From the NCBI RefSeq assembly GCF_014267175.1, contig NZ_JACMTR010000002.1, positions 1,562,001 to 1,626,000 on the forward strand: 64,000 nt of DNA, given 5' to 3'. The notes below the pieces were generated by a model that saw only the letters and a list, made by a program, of their open reading frames with translations, was not told the origin of the DNA and did not search any database. The stretch's first letter is position 1. Every line of letters starts with the position of its first letter. A program made the translations under genes and the position numbers. Below, in pieces: positions 1 through 9,218 of this stretch. This DNA is from Pseudonocardia sp. C8. GTDB taxonomy: Bacteria > Actinomycetota > Actinomycetes > Mycobacteriales > Pseudonocardiaceae.

Positions 1-2097
1 ACGACCGAGGTCCCCCCGGCCGTAATCGCGGCTGTGGCCTCCGAACTCCGCGCGCTGTCCGTGACCGGCCGGCGGGCCGCGGGGGCGGCCGCCGTCGCGG
101 GCGACCCCTTCGACGTCGGCCTGGCCGCCGCGATCGCCCGGGTCGGCGTTGAGGAGTTCCTCGGTGCGGTGGACGAGCTGGTCGGCAAGGCCGTGATCGA
201 GCCCACCGATGTCCCGGCTCGTTTCCGGTTCCGCCACCCGATCGTCCGTCGCGCGGTCTACGAGGGTTGCGGGCAAGGCTGGCGGATCGCGGCGCACGCC
301 CGTGCCGCCGCAGTCCTCGGCGAGCAGGGGTTCTCCGCGCTGCACCGCGCGCACCATCTCGCGCGCAGCGCCGCCGTCGGCGACCTCGATGCCGTCGCGC
401 TGCTTGCCGAGGCCGGCCACGCGGCCGCCCCGGCCGCTCCCGCGGAGGCCGCGCACTGGTTCGAGACCGCGGTCGGTCTCCTGCCCGACGGTCCGGAGCA
501 CGTCACACGCCGGATGGAGCTGCTCGCACCGCTGGCGCTCACCTCGGGCGCGGCCGGGCGGATCGAACCCAGCCGGGCGGCCGTCGACGAGCTGCTTGCG
601 CTCGTTCCCGTTGAGCAGACCCCCGCCCGAGTGCAGCTCGTCGTGCTCCGGGCGTTTCTCGACCACGTCGCGGGCCGCCACGACGCCGCCCAGAGGATCA
701 TTGAGTGGGAGCAGGCCCGGGTGCCTCCGCACCAGCACGCCGAGCACGCCGTGCTGGAGGCCCACCTCGCGATCAGTGCGTTCGTCCGGGCTGACGACCG
801 GGCCTTGGCCGCACACGGGACTCGGGCACTCGTAGGCGCCCGCAACGCCGGACGCGGACCGCTGCTGGCACTCGCGGCCGCGCTCGCCGCTCTCGGGGAG
901 TACTTCGCCGGGCACCTCGACGCGGCCACCGCGGAGCTGGCGGAGGCGGCGGCGCTGGTCGACGCGATGCCGGACGAGGTGCTCGCCACGCAGCTGGATG
1001 CGCCGCTGATGCTTGCCACCACCGAGTTCAACCTCGACCGGCACACCGATGCGATCCGGCACTGCAGCCGCGGGCTCGAGCTGGCCATCGCGACCGGCCA
1101 GGTCCTGATGGTGCCGTGGCTGTACCTGACCCGAGCCTTGTCGCGGGCCTACACCGGCGACCTGGACTCTGCGCTGGCCGACGCCTCGACCTCCTACGAC
1201 GCGAGTGTCATGAGCGGGAACAGCTTCACCGTCAGCCTTGCACTCGGGCTCACCGGCTGGATGCACCTGTGGCGCGACGAGCTCGGAGCCGCGCGTCAAT
1301 GCCTCGACGAGGCGCTGCGGACATGCGCCTCCGTCCCCGCGGTGACGAGCACTGGCGGCGTGCGGCTCTTCCACGCCGAGACGATGCTGGAGACCGGTCA
1401 CGCCGGCCAGGTGCCCGAGCTCCTGGTGGCCGGGGGGTCCCTGCCGCAGCGCCCGTGGCGAGGGCGGGCCTACCAGGTGCTCGTCCGGGCCGCACTCGTG
1501 GCTGGAGACCGCGCCGCGGCACGATCATGGCTGACTCGAGCGTGGGGCGAGCTCGGTGACGTCGCGGTCGACGCCCGCCAGACGGACCTCTGGCACGCGG
1601 AGGCAATGGTGCTGATCGACGCCGGCGCAGGGCCGGCCGCGGTGGCGGCCGCGCGGCGTGCCGTCGAGCTGGCCGACCGGGGCGGCGTCCCCGTGGAGGC
1701 CGGCCGGGCGCGCACGCTCGCCGGCCGTGCGCTCGTACTCGCCGGCGAACGGGCAGCGGGTGTGGAACTTCTCCAGTGCGCCGAGCGTGACCTCGCCGCG
1801 CTCGGCGCGTACCGCTACCGGGCCGAGGCGGTCCGCGAGCTGCGTCGGCTGGGCCGCCGGGTACGACGCCCGGTAGGGGCCGAGGCGACGGTCTCCACGC
1901 TGTCCGGGCGCGAGCACGAGGTCGCGCTGCTCGTGGCGCGGGGTCAGTCGAACCGACAGATCGCCACGCAGCTCGTGCTCAGCGAGAAGACCGTCGAGGC
2001 GCACGTGACCGCCGTGCTGCGCAAGCTCGGCGTGCCCAGCCGCGCAGCGGTCGGCGCAGCCGTTCTCGGCGGCGCCGACGTCCCGGCTCCTTGGTGA
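1..2097 (+). CDS. LuxR-family transcriptional regulator, large (LAL-like), 5' end outside the window
   Basis: The frame is open from the first base, so the N-terminus is missing; an internal GTG at 34 is not taken as the start. The visible 698 residues are an alanine/leucine-rich alpha-helical repeat region typical of the TPR-like middle of large ATP-dependent LuxR (LAL) regulators. They end in a clear LuxR/GerE helix-turn-helix over about the last 65 residues ([20 protein letters not shown], then [15 protein letters not shown] and LRKLGVPSR). An N-terminal AAA ATPase with Walker motifs is expected upstream but cannot be seen. It probably binds DNA as a signal-responsive activator; ligand and targets are unknown. 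Family call is firm, subfamily is inferred. Confidence 0.9.
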   Translation, partial: TTEVPPAVIAAVASELRALSVTGRRAAGAAAVAGDPFDVGLAAAIARVGVEEFLGAVDELVGKAVIEPTDVPARFRFRHPIVRRAVYEGCGQGWRIAAHARAAAVLGEQGFSALHRAHHLARSAAVGDLDAVALLAEAGHAAAPAAPAEAAHWFETAVGLLPDGPEHVTRRMELLAPLALTSGAAGRIEPSRAAVDELLALVPVEQTPARVQLVVLRAFLDHVAGRHDAAQRIIEWEQARVPPHQHAEHAVLEAHLAISAFVRADDRALAAHGTRALVGARNAGRGPLLALAAALAALGEYFAGHLDAATAELAEAAALVDAMPDEVLATQLDAPLMLATTEFNLDRHTDAIRHCSRGLELAIATGQVLMVPWLYLTRALSRAYTGDLDSALADASTSYDASVMSGNSFTVSLALGLTGWMHLWRDELGAARQCLDEALRTCASVPAVTSTGGVRLFHAETMLETGHAGQVPELLVAGGSLPQRPWRGRAYQVLVRAALVAGDRAAARSWLTRAWGELGDVAVDARQTDLWHAEAMVLIDAGAGPAAVAAARRAVELADRGGVPVEAGRARTLAGRALVLAGERAAGVELLQCAERDLAALGAYRYRAEAVRELRRLGRRVRRPVGAEATVSTLSGREHEVALLVARGQSNRQIATQLVLSEKTVEAHVTAVLRKLGVPSRAAVGAAVLGGADVPAPW

Positions 2098-2932
2098 CGG
2101 CTTCCCGCCCGCGAGGACTCACGTCCACCGCCGGCGCGGCGCCCTCACCAGGTGGGCCGTTTGTCGTGCGCGGGCTGGGCGATGCGCGAGCCGGACCGCC
2201 GCGCAGCGCATCGCCTCGGGTGGCGCCGCCTATCAGAGGACACGACGAGGACCACCACAGACCAGCGACGCGACGAGGCCCAGATTGTCCTTCCGGGTCG
2301 GTCGGGGCCTCGACGAACGCGTCGCCGAGACCCTCGGCCGGATCCGCGCACTCGATGAACTGACCGCGGCTCTGCTGCACGAGGACGACATCGCCCGGGC
2401 GGACGTGCTGCCCGGCGTTGTGAAGACGCATCCGCCGATCGTCGAGCTGCTCATCGAGCAACGGCAGGACGACGGGTCGGTGAGCCGTGGCAGACCAGCG
2501 ATCGCCGCTGCCTCGGCAAGACCACCATGGCCCTGCTCGCCCCCGTCCCCACCGAGGAGGTGGCCAGCCGAGCTCATCACGGCACGATCCGACCTCCAGA
2601 GGACCCCGCGAGCGACTTACCCCACCCGAGGGGACGCCATCGTGTGTGGCGGAGGTGATGGGAAGTTGAGCCACGCACCGGGCGGAGGCCGTGTCGCAGC
2701 CCGACTCACCGGCTTGGTGCCGTCAGGAGGTGCATCGTCGAGGGTATGCCAACGCTTCGGCCGGTCTGTACTGATCTTGGTCGAGCACGGCTCGACATCT
2801 ACATCGCTCGTGACCAGGATCGATGTGGACCGCTGACCACCGGTGACGACCATCGCAGAGCCCACCGGGGATCGGTCAGGTCGTCGGTGGGCTCCCGACC
2901 CGCCCACATCAGTGCAGGTCAGCAGCTTGTGA
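2098..2932. other. Gene-poor stretch after the LuxR gene
   Basis: No open frame here has both a ribosome site and convincing composition. One plus-strand frame (2285-2836) begins with a plausible helical stretch (residues about 14-64, containing VVKTHPPIVELLIEQ) and then turns into arginine/proline/serine noise. It may be a remnant of a gene, but I could not recognise it. I see no RNA gene or strong hairpin. Confidence 0.4.
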
Positions 2933-3137
2933 TCAGTACTGGCCTGCGGGTAGCAGCTCAGCGCCTCGCTGCCGCTCAGCACCCGGCTGCTGATCCGGCT
3001 GCGGCTGGCCGTCGGGCTGCTGTTCACCGCCGAGCGGCTGCGCCACCGGGCTGCTCGTCACCGGGCGCAGACAAGACCAAGGCGCTCGATACCGTGAGCC
3101 CGCCGGCCGCGACAACTGTGGCGACCCAGCGGGGCAT
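2933..3137 (-). pseudogene. Possible frameshifted small secreted protein with Q/P-rich tail
   Basis: On the minus strand an ATG at 3137, preceded by GAGG, opens a signal-peptide-like start (MPRWVATVVAAGGLTVSSAL) that stops after 37 codons at 3024. A neighbouring minus frame then continues to 2933 with a Q/P/G-rich stretch (GGEQQPDGQPQPDQQPGA). That stretch resembles the tail of the DUF6777 protein encoded at 5221-6855. The two halves read as one roughly 70-residue secreted protein broken by a one-base shift, or as two chance frames. The lower half could be a copy of the nearby repeat. Low confidence. Confidence 0.3.
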
Positions 3138-3269
3138 GTTCCTCACCGATCCGGCGAGCGGTACCGGTGGTGCTGACGGCCCAGCCGTAGAACATCCAGG
3201 CCTGACTGGCGCCGTCGGGAGCTCGCGGCTCCTCCCGGCGGTCGGCCGCGGAGAGTCATCGGCCGTGTG

Positions 3270-3998
3270 CTATCCGGTGGGGTCGGTGTGCTCGGGCCAG
3301 TCCTGCTGGTCGGTGGGCTCCCCCGAGCTCGAACGGAACTGCGCCTCGTGGCCGCCGACGGACGTGTCCTCAAAGTCGGCAGCGGAGAACAGAGATGCGT
3401 CGTTCGCCTCGGAGGATGCGGCGGTCTGGCCACCGCCGTCGTCCGACGCCGTGCCGGTGCTCGTGTCGTGCTGGTTGGTCTCCCGCTGGAACACCGAACC
3501 GTCCTGGGCTGTGCCTGCGCCCCGGCCGGGGTCCGGCCCGGCCGGCTCGACGATGTCCCGCCCCGGCCCGTACCAATCGATCCGGCCTTCCTCGCCATCT
3601 GGCCCGTCCGGGACCCGCCAGTCCGGGCGCTCGACCTCCGCCACGCCATTCGGGAACTCCGGCACACGGGCGCCGTGCCCCTCGAGCAGGCGGTCCGGCA
3701 TCGGGTCGTCCCGGTCGCCGGTCGGGGCGAACGGTTCGGCGCCGAGCGCGGCGTTCCCGACGGTCGTAGCGGCGAACGACTCGGTCGGCGGGCTCCCGAA
3801 CGGGGACGGACCCGTCGTGGGGATCGGCGTCAGCATTCCGTCCGTGTCGCGGGTGTCGCCTCCCGCCGGAGTGGTGCCGGGCGCCGTCGTGTGGAACGGT
3901 ACCGCTGAGGTGCCGGTCGGCTCCCGGGTCCCGTGCACCACGTGCGGGCCGAACCCGAACATCTTCCCGACACTCTGGAAGAAATCGCCGAGGCCCAT
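3270..3998 (-). CDS. Hypothetical low-complexity acidic protein (242 aa)
   Basis: I chose the ATG at 3998 because GGAGG lies 8 bases upstream; the longer frame from 4130 has no such site. The protein opens with a short amphipathic segment (MGLGDFFQSVGKMFGFGP) and continues as a Pro/Thr/Gly/Asp-rich chain without recognisable domains, cysteines or membrane segments. It is probably largely disordered. I do not recognise the family. It lies in the gene-poor accessory zone, divergent from nothing obvious, and reads toward the putative frameshifted secreted ORF. Function unknown. Confidence 0.6.
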   Translation of the reverse strand: MGLGDFFQSVGKMFGFGPHVVHGTREPTGTSAVPFHTTAPGTTPAGGDTRDTDGMLTPIPTTGPSPFGSPPTESFAATTVGNAALGAEPFAPTGDRDDPMPDRLLEGHGARVPEFPNGVAEVERPDWRVPDGPDGEEGRIDWYGPGRDIVEPAGPDPGRGAGTAQDGSVFQRETNQHDTSTGTASDDGGGQTAASSEANDASLFSAADFEDTSVGGHEAQFRSSSGEPTDQQDWPEHTDPTG

Positions 3999-4231
3999 CG
4001 TCGTCGCCTCCGGATCCGTCGGAGCGGCGTCCGGCCGCACCGGTTGTGAATGCTCGAACGTTGCTCCCCGGAGGTTCTGAGAGCAAGCGGCATCGTCAGG
4101 ATCGGGTACGGCCGGCGTGCGAGCCCGCACAGGTTCGGTAGATCATCCACGGCCTGGGACGTCACGGCCTCCCGTTCAAGGATCGGAGACGTGGGGCGGG
4201 CAGTAACGGGTCGGCCTCCCGGCAGGCGGCC

Positions 4232-4627
4232 TCAGCCGCGTCGGCGGCGGATGGCCCCGGGTCTTGTGGGTGAGCCTTGTGCCCGTCCAGCGACGATTGG
4301 CGCGGACTCGGAGCGTGACCGGCGTCTGTCAGCAGCGTCGGGTTCTCGGGCGTCGATACCGAGGTTTACGACCTTTGCGGTGTCGCTGCGGAGAAGCCGC
4401 TGGTCGCAGGTGGAAGCGGTCAGGGTGCCGTTTTGCTGCTGCACCACGGCGAGTTCGTCGCGCGCTCTGGTCGCTGCGACATACACCAACGACCGTGTGC
4501 GCAGTTCGGCGTCGGCGCGTTCGGTCTGGGCGAGCTCGGAGGCGCGCTGTCGTTCCGCTGCGGACTGCGTGCCGACGTCGGCGAGAACGAGCTAGGAGTA
4601 CTCCATGCCCTTAGCGTGGTGCGTCGG
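4232..4627 (-). pseudogene. Decayed C-terminal fragment of a UvrD/Rep-type helicase
   Basis: Read on the minus strand from 4627, the frame gives THHAKGMEYS, an in-frame TAG at 4592-4594, then LVLADVGTQSAAERQRAS and, further on, LVYVAATRARDELAVV. HAKGMEY matches UvrD helicase motif V and YVAATRARDEL matches motif VI, in the right order and spacing. The upstream ATPase half is absent and the frame is closed by TAA at 4628-4630. This is therefore a broken fragment of a superfamily 1 helicase, not a working gene. The fragment ends at 4232 with degenerate Arg/Ser-rich sequence. Confidence 0.75.
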
Positions 4628-4920
4628 TTATCACCGCTACAGGTCCCGGTCGGGGTGTCGCGGTCGAGGGGCGGCGCCGGCCATCCTGGCCGGTTCGCCC
4701 GCGTCGATCTCGACGGCGGCCGTCCCGGTGAGTTTGGTCAAGGCTGTGATACCTCAGTGAGCGGCGACGGGTTACGACAGATCGTCTATCGACGACTTGC
4801 CTCGGCGTGACACCACTCATGACACGAACTCGAGTTAAAGGACGTGGCGTCCACCCTCTGCCGAGGACGATGCGGCGAATGTCGTCGCAGGTCGTGGCCG
4901 TGGTGGAGGTCGTCAGCGCT

Positions 4921-4966
4921 CTTTACACCCGAGCGGTCGCAGGTTCGAACCCTGCCGCGCCCACCA
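4921..4966 (+). tRNA. 3' half of a tRNA-Val(TAC), likely integration (att) scar
   Basis: The segment reads as the 3' side of a tRNA. It has an anticodon loop TTTACAC (anticodon TAC) at 4922-4928, the 3' anticodon strand CCGAG, and a 5-base variable loop. A perfect T arm follows (GCAGG at 4939, loop TTCGAAC, CCTGC at 4951), then acceptor strand CGCGCCC, discriminator A and encoded CCA. The matching 5' half is absent upstream: no GGGCGCG acceptor strand, no D arm, and no anticodon-stem partner. Such 3' halves starting at the anticodon loop are the usual att duplicate left by tRNA-targeting integrative elements. It is not a functional tRNA. Confidence 0.75.
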
Positions 4967-5220
4967 GCACAGCGGCCCTTCCCCCGCATCGTGGGCCGCT
5001 AGGCACTGCCCCGGGTTCATTCGACCCGATCTCGGTAGGTGGTTCAGGCCGCGTGGGCGGTCCTTGGGGCCACGTGACCGGAGTATGCAGAACGGGCCCC
5101 TCGTGGCTCCGGTCCGACAACCGGAGCCACGAGGGGCCCTCTCGTTCTGTGCTGCTGATGCGGGAGGCGGCTGCCCCGCCGGGACGGAACCTCCTCAGAT
5201 CGAGTTGTCGGGCGAGGTCA
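4967..5220. other. Intergenic segment between the tRNA fragment and the DUF6777 gene end
   Basis: No supported gene. The main content is the long hairpin at 5095-5138, listed separately. Confidence 0.5.
5095..5138 (-). terminator. Strong hairpin terminator of the DUF6777 gene
   Basis: A perfect 19-bp GC-rich stem (left arm 5095-5113, right arm 5120-5138) closes a 6-base loop CCGACA, and flanking bases extend the pairing partly. It lies about 80 bases past the stop of the minus-strand gene ending at 5221. There is no clear U-tract on either side, as is common in actinomycete terminators. Confidence 0.75.
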
Positions 5221-5620
5221 TCACTGGCCGTCTCCTCCGGCGGGCTGCTCCGGTCGGGGCTCCTGCTGGCCGGGCTGCTCACCGGCGGCCTGCTCACCGC
5301 CGGCCTGTCCGCCGGGCTGCTGCCCACCGCCGGGTTCGTGCCCACCGCCGGGCTGCGGCTCGCCGCCGGGCTCCTGGCCACCGCCGGGCTGCTGCTCGCC
5401 GCCGGCCTGCTGCTCGCCGCCCGCAATCTGCTCGCCGTTGGGCTGCTGCTCGCCGGCAACGAGCTGCTCGCCGTCGGGTTCCTGCGCTCCGGGCTGCTGC
5501 TCGCCGGCCAGCTGCTGGTCCGGCTGCTGTTCGTCGGGCTGCTGTTCGGCGGGCTGCTGGACGAGGTCGGGTTGTGCCGGGTCCGGCTGCTGCGGGCCGA
5601 GCAGCTGCTGGGCGTCACGC
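5221..5620 (-). repeat. Degenerate tandem repeat coding for the Q/G/P/E-rich tail
   Basis: The last 130 or so codons of the DUF6777 gene are built from short variants of GEQQPGG, GEQQPDE, GGGQEPG and similar. In DNA this appears as repeated GGGCTGCTGCTCGCCG-like blocks on the plus strand. The copies vary in length from 4 to 9 codons and keep the frame. Such tracts are prone to slippage and length change. Confidence 0.8.
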
Positions 5621-6855
5621 TGTTGCGGCGTGGCGGGCGGCGACGGCAGCCCGGCCTTCTTCTCCTTCTCCCGTGCCTGCCGGTCGAGCTCGGCGGCTTC
5701 GGCGTCGGTCTTGGTCTTCTCGGCGTCGGCCTTGTCCTTGTTCTGTGCGGCCGCGCCGGCATCCTTGAGCGCGGTGACGATGCGGCTGCTGAGCCCGTTG
5801 GGGCCGTTGTCGTTGAGCTGGGCCTGAGCGGCCAGTCGATCGAGCAGGGGCTTGGTCGGGTCGTTGGCGATCGCGATGAGCCGCTGCTGTTCGGCGCGCA
5901 GGTTGTCCAGGCGTTGGCGAGCCTCGCGCAGCCCGGTGTCGGCGATCCGGGCCGCCGTGGCCGCGTCGGCGGCCCGCGCCTTGGCGGCGTCGGCCTCCAC
6001 GCGGGCCAGCACGGCCGCCTTCACCAGGGCCGGATCGATCTTGGCCCCCGGTCCTGGGCCCGGCCCGGGGTTGGGGTTCGGCCCGGGGTTGGGTCGGGGG
6101 TTCGGGTTGGGGTTCGGGCCGGGGACGGGCTTCGGGTCCGGCTTCCCGGGCACCGCGACCACGGCACCCGTGGTGATGTTGACGAAGGTGTTGGTCGTGA
6201 TCGGGGTCCGCGCCGGGGCGATGACGGTGACCTCGGGATCGCTGCTGGTGCCCTGGGTCAACGGGTTGCCGTTGTAGCACTTCACGGTCGGCTCACCGTA
6301 GCTGTTGATGAACACCGCGGTTCCCGGTGCGAGCACTGCCGGGCGGGCCACGAACGTGCCGTCGCGGTAGCCGTGGTCGACGACCGCGGTGTCGGCCCGC
6401 AGCACGACCGGGGTGAGGCTGTCCACGAACGCGGGGATGCCGGCCGGGGCGACCCCGAGCACCTGCGCCCAGGCGGCCGCCTTGGCCGGGTCGGCCTGCA
6501 GATTGGCGATCAACGCGGCGGCATCGCAGGCCGGTCGGGCCGGGTCCTGGGCGTACAGGCCGGGTGTGCCGCCCGCTTGTGGCCCACCGGCGGCCACGGA
6601 AGTGATCTCGGGCTGGTCGGTGCCGACCGGGGTCATGAACGGGTTGTCCCCGGCGTAGGAGACGGGCTGGAGCTCCTCACCCCCGGACCACCCGACGGTG
6701 GCCAGCGCCGCCCCGCCGCCCGCCGCCAGTACCACGGCGGCGACACCGGCGACGATCTTGCTGCGCGTACTGAACCCGGGCCGAGGCGGCGGATGAGGAT
6801 GAGCGGTCGGCATTCCGTAGTGCTGTGCGGCAGGATCGCCAGGCGGGTAATTCAT
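5221..6855 (-). CDS. DUF6777-type membrane-anchored protein with coiled coil and Q/G/P repeat tail (544 aa)
   Basis: Short cytoplasmic proline-rich N-terminus, one transmembrane helix at about residues 33-53 (KIVAGVAAVVLAAGGGAAL), then an extracytoplasmic domain. That domain matches my memory of actinobacterial DUF6777: NPFMTPVG, TPGLYAQD, KAAAWAQVLGV, LTPVVLRADT, GTAVFINSYGEP and KCYNGNPLT. Next comes an Asn/Gly-Pro tract (about residues 242-268), a charged Ala/Arg/Glu helical region likely to form a coiled coil (about 270-410), and a C-terminal tail of degenerate GEQQPGG-like units. The domain has no known biochemical role. ATG chosen at 6855. Probably surface-exposed; transcribed alone toward the hairpin at 5095-5138. 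Confidence 0.8.
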   Translation of the reverse strand: MNYPPGDPAAQHYGMPTAHPHPPPRPGFSTRSKIVAGVAAVVLAAGGGAALATVGWSGGEELQPVSYAGDNPFMTPVGTDQPEITSVAAGGPQAGGTPGLYAQDPARPACDAAALIANLQADPAKAAAWAQVLGVAPAGIPAFVDSLTPVVLRADTAVVDHGYRDGTFVARPAVLAPGTAVFINSYGEPTVKCYNGNPLTQGTSSDPEVTVIAPARTPITTNTFVNITTGAVVAVPGKPDPKPVPGPNPNPNPRPNPGPNPNPGPGPGPGAKIDPALVKAAVLARVEADAAKARAADAATAARIADTGLREARQRLDNLRAEQQRLIAIANDPTKPLLDRLAAQAQLNDNGPNGLSSRIVTALKDAGAAAQNKDKADAEKTKTDAEAAELDRQAREKEKKAGLPSPPATPQQRDAQQLLGPQQPDPAQPDLVQQPAEQQPDEQQPDQQLAGEQQPGAQEPDGEQLVAGEQQPNGEQIAGGEQQAGGEQQPGGGQEPGGEPQPGGGHEPGGGQQPGGQAGGEQAAGEQPGQQEPRPEQPAGGDGQ

Positions 6856-7263
6856 CTCGGCTCACTTCTCGGTGTTGTCCGAATCGTTGTTGGCCACGGG
6901 CTGTTCCGAGAGCGATTGCCGTGTTCATACGGACTTCGCCGGCCGAAACTTCCTCGTGAGATGCCCAACTGTTCGGCAGTGATGTTGGTGTAGCCATCGG
7001 GTCACCCCCCGAGCTCGGGGTGGTGGCACCACTCCTGACGGCGGAGTTGTCCCTACCGCCCCTGCAATTCCTGATCTCTGGAACGTAAACCGGAGCCCGA
7101 ACGTGGTCCTGGACGAGTGCGCGGTCCCGGTACGAACTGCCCCGAGGAAGTACGGCACGGAGACGACGGACGGCCCGACGGGACCGGGCATCAATCACCT
7201 CGACCGCCTACACGCGATCGCCCACACACGAGTGCCGGGAACGCCCTGCAGGGCGTCGACGGG
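6856..7263. other. Intergenic region upstream of the DUF6777 gene
   Basis: Both flanking genes are on the minus strand, so this should hold the promoter of the DUF6777 gene and the end of the TetR transcript. I see no convincing short gene or strong hairpin in it. Confidence 0.4.
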
Positions 7264-7926
7264 TCAGCTCGTTGCCGGGCGCATGCCGACCATGCGTTCG
7301 GCGAGGGAGACGTAGTGCGCCGCGATCTCCGCAGGCTCCAGTCGCCCCTCGGGTCGGTACCAGCTCACCACCTGCTCGCACATGGTGATCAGGGCGAACG
7401 CCGTGACGGTGACGTCGTCGAGCAGGAAACAACCCGCCTGTACACCACTGCGCAGGATCGCGCGGTACTCCTCCAGCACGGTCCGCTGCAGTGCGGTGAT
7501 CTGCTTCCGATGGTCTGCGGTCAGGGCGCGACCGAGCTGGGCGGCCCGGATCATGATCTCGTAGCGTTCCACGTCGGACCGCCAGCTCAGCTGGAACAGC
7601 ACGTGGTTGCGCACCATCTCGCGGAGGCGGTCGTCCGGGGAGCGGTCCTTGTCGACGGACGCGGCGTCGACGAAGCGTGCGAGGTAGTCCTCGATGATCG
7701 AGAAGAGGATCTCCTCCTTCGAGGCGAAATGCCAGTACAGCGCCGGAGCCTTGATGTCCAGCTGTCGAGCGATCGCCGCGACCGTGGTGCGCTCGTAGCC
7801 GTTCTCCGCGAACATCTTCCGGGCGACGTCGAGCACGCGCTCACGGGTGCTCTGCACGTCCCCGGAGGCAGTCGCCGAACGCTCCGACCCCACCGCGTCC
7901 ACGCCTGCCGGCCGCCCCTTCGTCAT
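7264..7926 (-). CDS. TetR/AcrR-family regulator
   Basis: The 220-residue length and fold signature are typical of the family. An N-terminal helix-turn-helix lies at about residues 30-65 (RKMFAENGYERTTVAAIARQ, then LDIKAPALYWHF), followed by a helical ligand-binding domain. The ATG at 7926 is preferred over one 12 codons upstream because family members rarely carry that leader. It is transcribed divergently from the oxidoreductase-ligase-hydantoinase operon starting at 8053, with 126 bases between starts. It is therefore the likely repressor of that operon, sensing an acyl-CoA or pathway substrate by analogy with KstR2-type relatives. Ligand unknown. Confidence 0.9.
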   Translation of the reverse strand: MTKGRPAGVDAVGSERSATASGDVQSTRERVLDVARKMFAENGYERTTVAAIARQLDIKAPALYWHFASKEEILFSIIEDYLARFVDAASVDKDRSPDDRLREMVRNHVLFQLSWRSDVERYEIMIRAAQLGRALTADHRKQITALQRTVLEEYRAILRSGVQAGCFLLDDVTVTAFALITMCEQVVSWYRPEGRLEPAEIAAHYVSLAERMVGMRPATS

Positions 7927-8023
7927 GCACGCAACGTACGTGCTCGCCCGACGTCGCGGCACCGGCAGGGTTGACAGCCGCCATCGGGCACTCCATTCTC
8001 CGTGTGCCCTTAACGGTATTAAA

Positions 8024-8037
8024 GAAGATCAATCTTC
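8024..8037. promoter_or_regulatory. Candidate TetR operator
   Basis: GAAGAT-CA-ATCTTC is a perfect palindrome in the divergent TetR/oxidoreductase gap, and just upstream lies TTAACGGTATTAA, also near-symmetric. Either could be the operator. It ends 15 bases before the GTG start at 8053. Confidence 0.4.
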
Positions 8038-8052
8038 GGGTGGAGGCACCAG

Positions 8053-9216
8053 GTGCGTGCGGTCGTCGTGGGCGGGGCAGGATGGATGGGGAGCACGGCG
8101 GCGAGGACGGCTGCCGCGTTCCCGGAGTTCGCCGAGATCGTGATCGCGGACCGCAACCGCGGCGAGGCCGAACGCGTTGCCGACCACATCGGCCCGAAGG
8201 CCCGCGCCGTCGCGTTCGACGCCGACCGCGACGACCCCGGCGAGCTCCTCGACGGCTGCTGGGGCGTGCTCAGCACGCTCGGCCCGTTCACCCGCTTCGG
8301 GACGCGCATCCTGGCTGCGGCGATCGAGGCCGGTTGCCGGTACGTCGACATCAACGACGACTGGGAGCCGACGCTCGACGCACTGGAACTCGACGCCCGG
8401 GCCCGCGACCGAGGGGTCACCGCCCTGATCGGAATGGGCGCGAGCCCCGGGGTCACGAACCTCCTGGCCGTCCGCGCCGGCCGGGAGCTCGACGAGACCG
8501 AGGAGCTCATGACCGGCTGGGCCCTGGCGGGCACCAGCCCGGAGGTTCCAGGGAGCGGACCGAGTGCAGCGATGCTCCACTTCGTCCACCAGTGCACCGG
8601 GACGATCCCCGTGGTCGAAAACGGCGACTGGCGCGACGTGTCCCCGTTCCAGGTCGTGTCGCTCGATTACCCCGGGATCGGCGAGATCCGGACGAGGACG
8701 ATCGGGCATCCGGAGGTCGTCACGCTTCCGCGGGCGTTCCCCGGTCTGCGACGCTGCGCGAACCTGATGTCCGGGCCCGAATGGTATTTCGAGCGGGTCC
8801 ACGAGGTCCTGGCCCGGGTCGAGGCCCGGACGCTCACCGACACCGAAGCGGCGGTGCAACTCGACCAACCGCAGGCCCGTCCCGCCGACGCGCCGCCGAC
8901 CGTCCGTACGCCCACGTTGTGGGCCTGGGCTTCCGGAGTCCGCGATGGTCGACCCACCACGGTCGGCGCGGGCCTCACCCGGTGGCCCGCCGGAAAGATG
9001 GCCGGGTCGACCGGGATCCCGGCCGCGATCGGCCTGCGGCTCCTCGCGCGGGGGGACATCACCGCAACCGGCGTGGTCACCCCCGAGACGGCCGTCCCGG
9101 CCGATGCCTTCTTCGCCGAGTTCGATCCGTTCTGCACCCAGCCGGACGGGACCGACGGTGCTCTCGTCTCGGTGACGCGCGGTGAGGTGACCGCGATGCC
9201 GCAGGGGAGTCGCTGA
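8053..9216 (+). CDS. Saccharopine dehydrogenase-like NAD(P)-dependent oxidoreductase
   Basis: The 387-residue protein begins with a Rossmann nucleotide-binding motif (VVVGGAGWMGSTAARTAA) and has the saccharopine dehydrogenase-like middle (STLGPFTRFG, AGCRYVDINDDWEPTLDAL, GMGASPGVTNLLAV). The last residues are family-typical but the catalytic role is not predictable; relatives reduce or oxidise amino-acid-like or lipid substrates. GTG start at 8053 with GGAGG nearby. It is the first gene of an operon with an acyl-CoA synthetase (gap 2 bases) and the HyuA/HyuB pair, probably controlled by the divergent TetR. True lysine metabolism is unlikely in this context. Confidence 0.85.
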   Translation: MRAVVVGGAGWMGSTAARTAAAFPEFAEIVIADRNRGEAERVADHIGPKARAVAFDADRDDPGELLDGCWGVLSTLGPFTRFGTRILAAAIEAGCRYVDINDDWEPTLDALELDARARDRGVTALIGMGASPGVTNLLAVRAGRELDETEELMTGWALAGTSPEVPGSGPSAAMLHFVHQCTGTIPVVENGDWRDVSPFQVVSLDYPGIGEIRTRTIGHPEVVTLPRAFPGLRRCANLMSGPEWYFERVHEVLARVEARTLTDTEAAVQLDQPQARPADAPPTVRTPTLWAWASGVRDGRPTTVGAGLTRWPAGKMAGSTGIPAAIGLRLLARGDITATGVVTPETAVPADAFFAEFDPFCTQPDGTDGALVSVTRGEVTAMPQGSR

Positions 9217-9218
9217 CC

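Noticed and set aside
2285..2836. Plus-strand ORF with a plausible N-terminal half
   Set aside because: No ribosome site and the second half is Arg/Pro/Ser noise; no family recognised.
4886..4966. A complete tRNA gene
   Set aside because: Only the 3' half is present; D arm, 5' acceptor strand and the 5' anticodon strand do not pair.
4807..6993. Long plus-strand open frame opposite the DUF6777 gene
   Set aside because: Leu/Arg/Gly shadow of the repeat tail; no ribosome site and the minus-strand gene explains the sequence.
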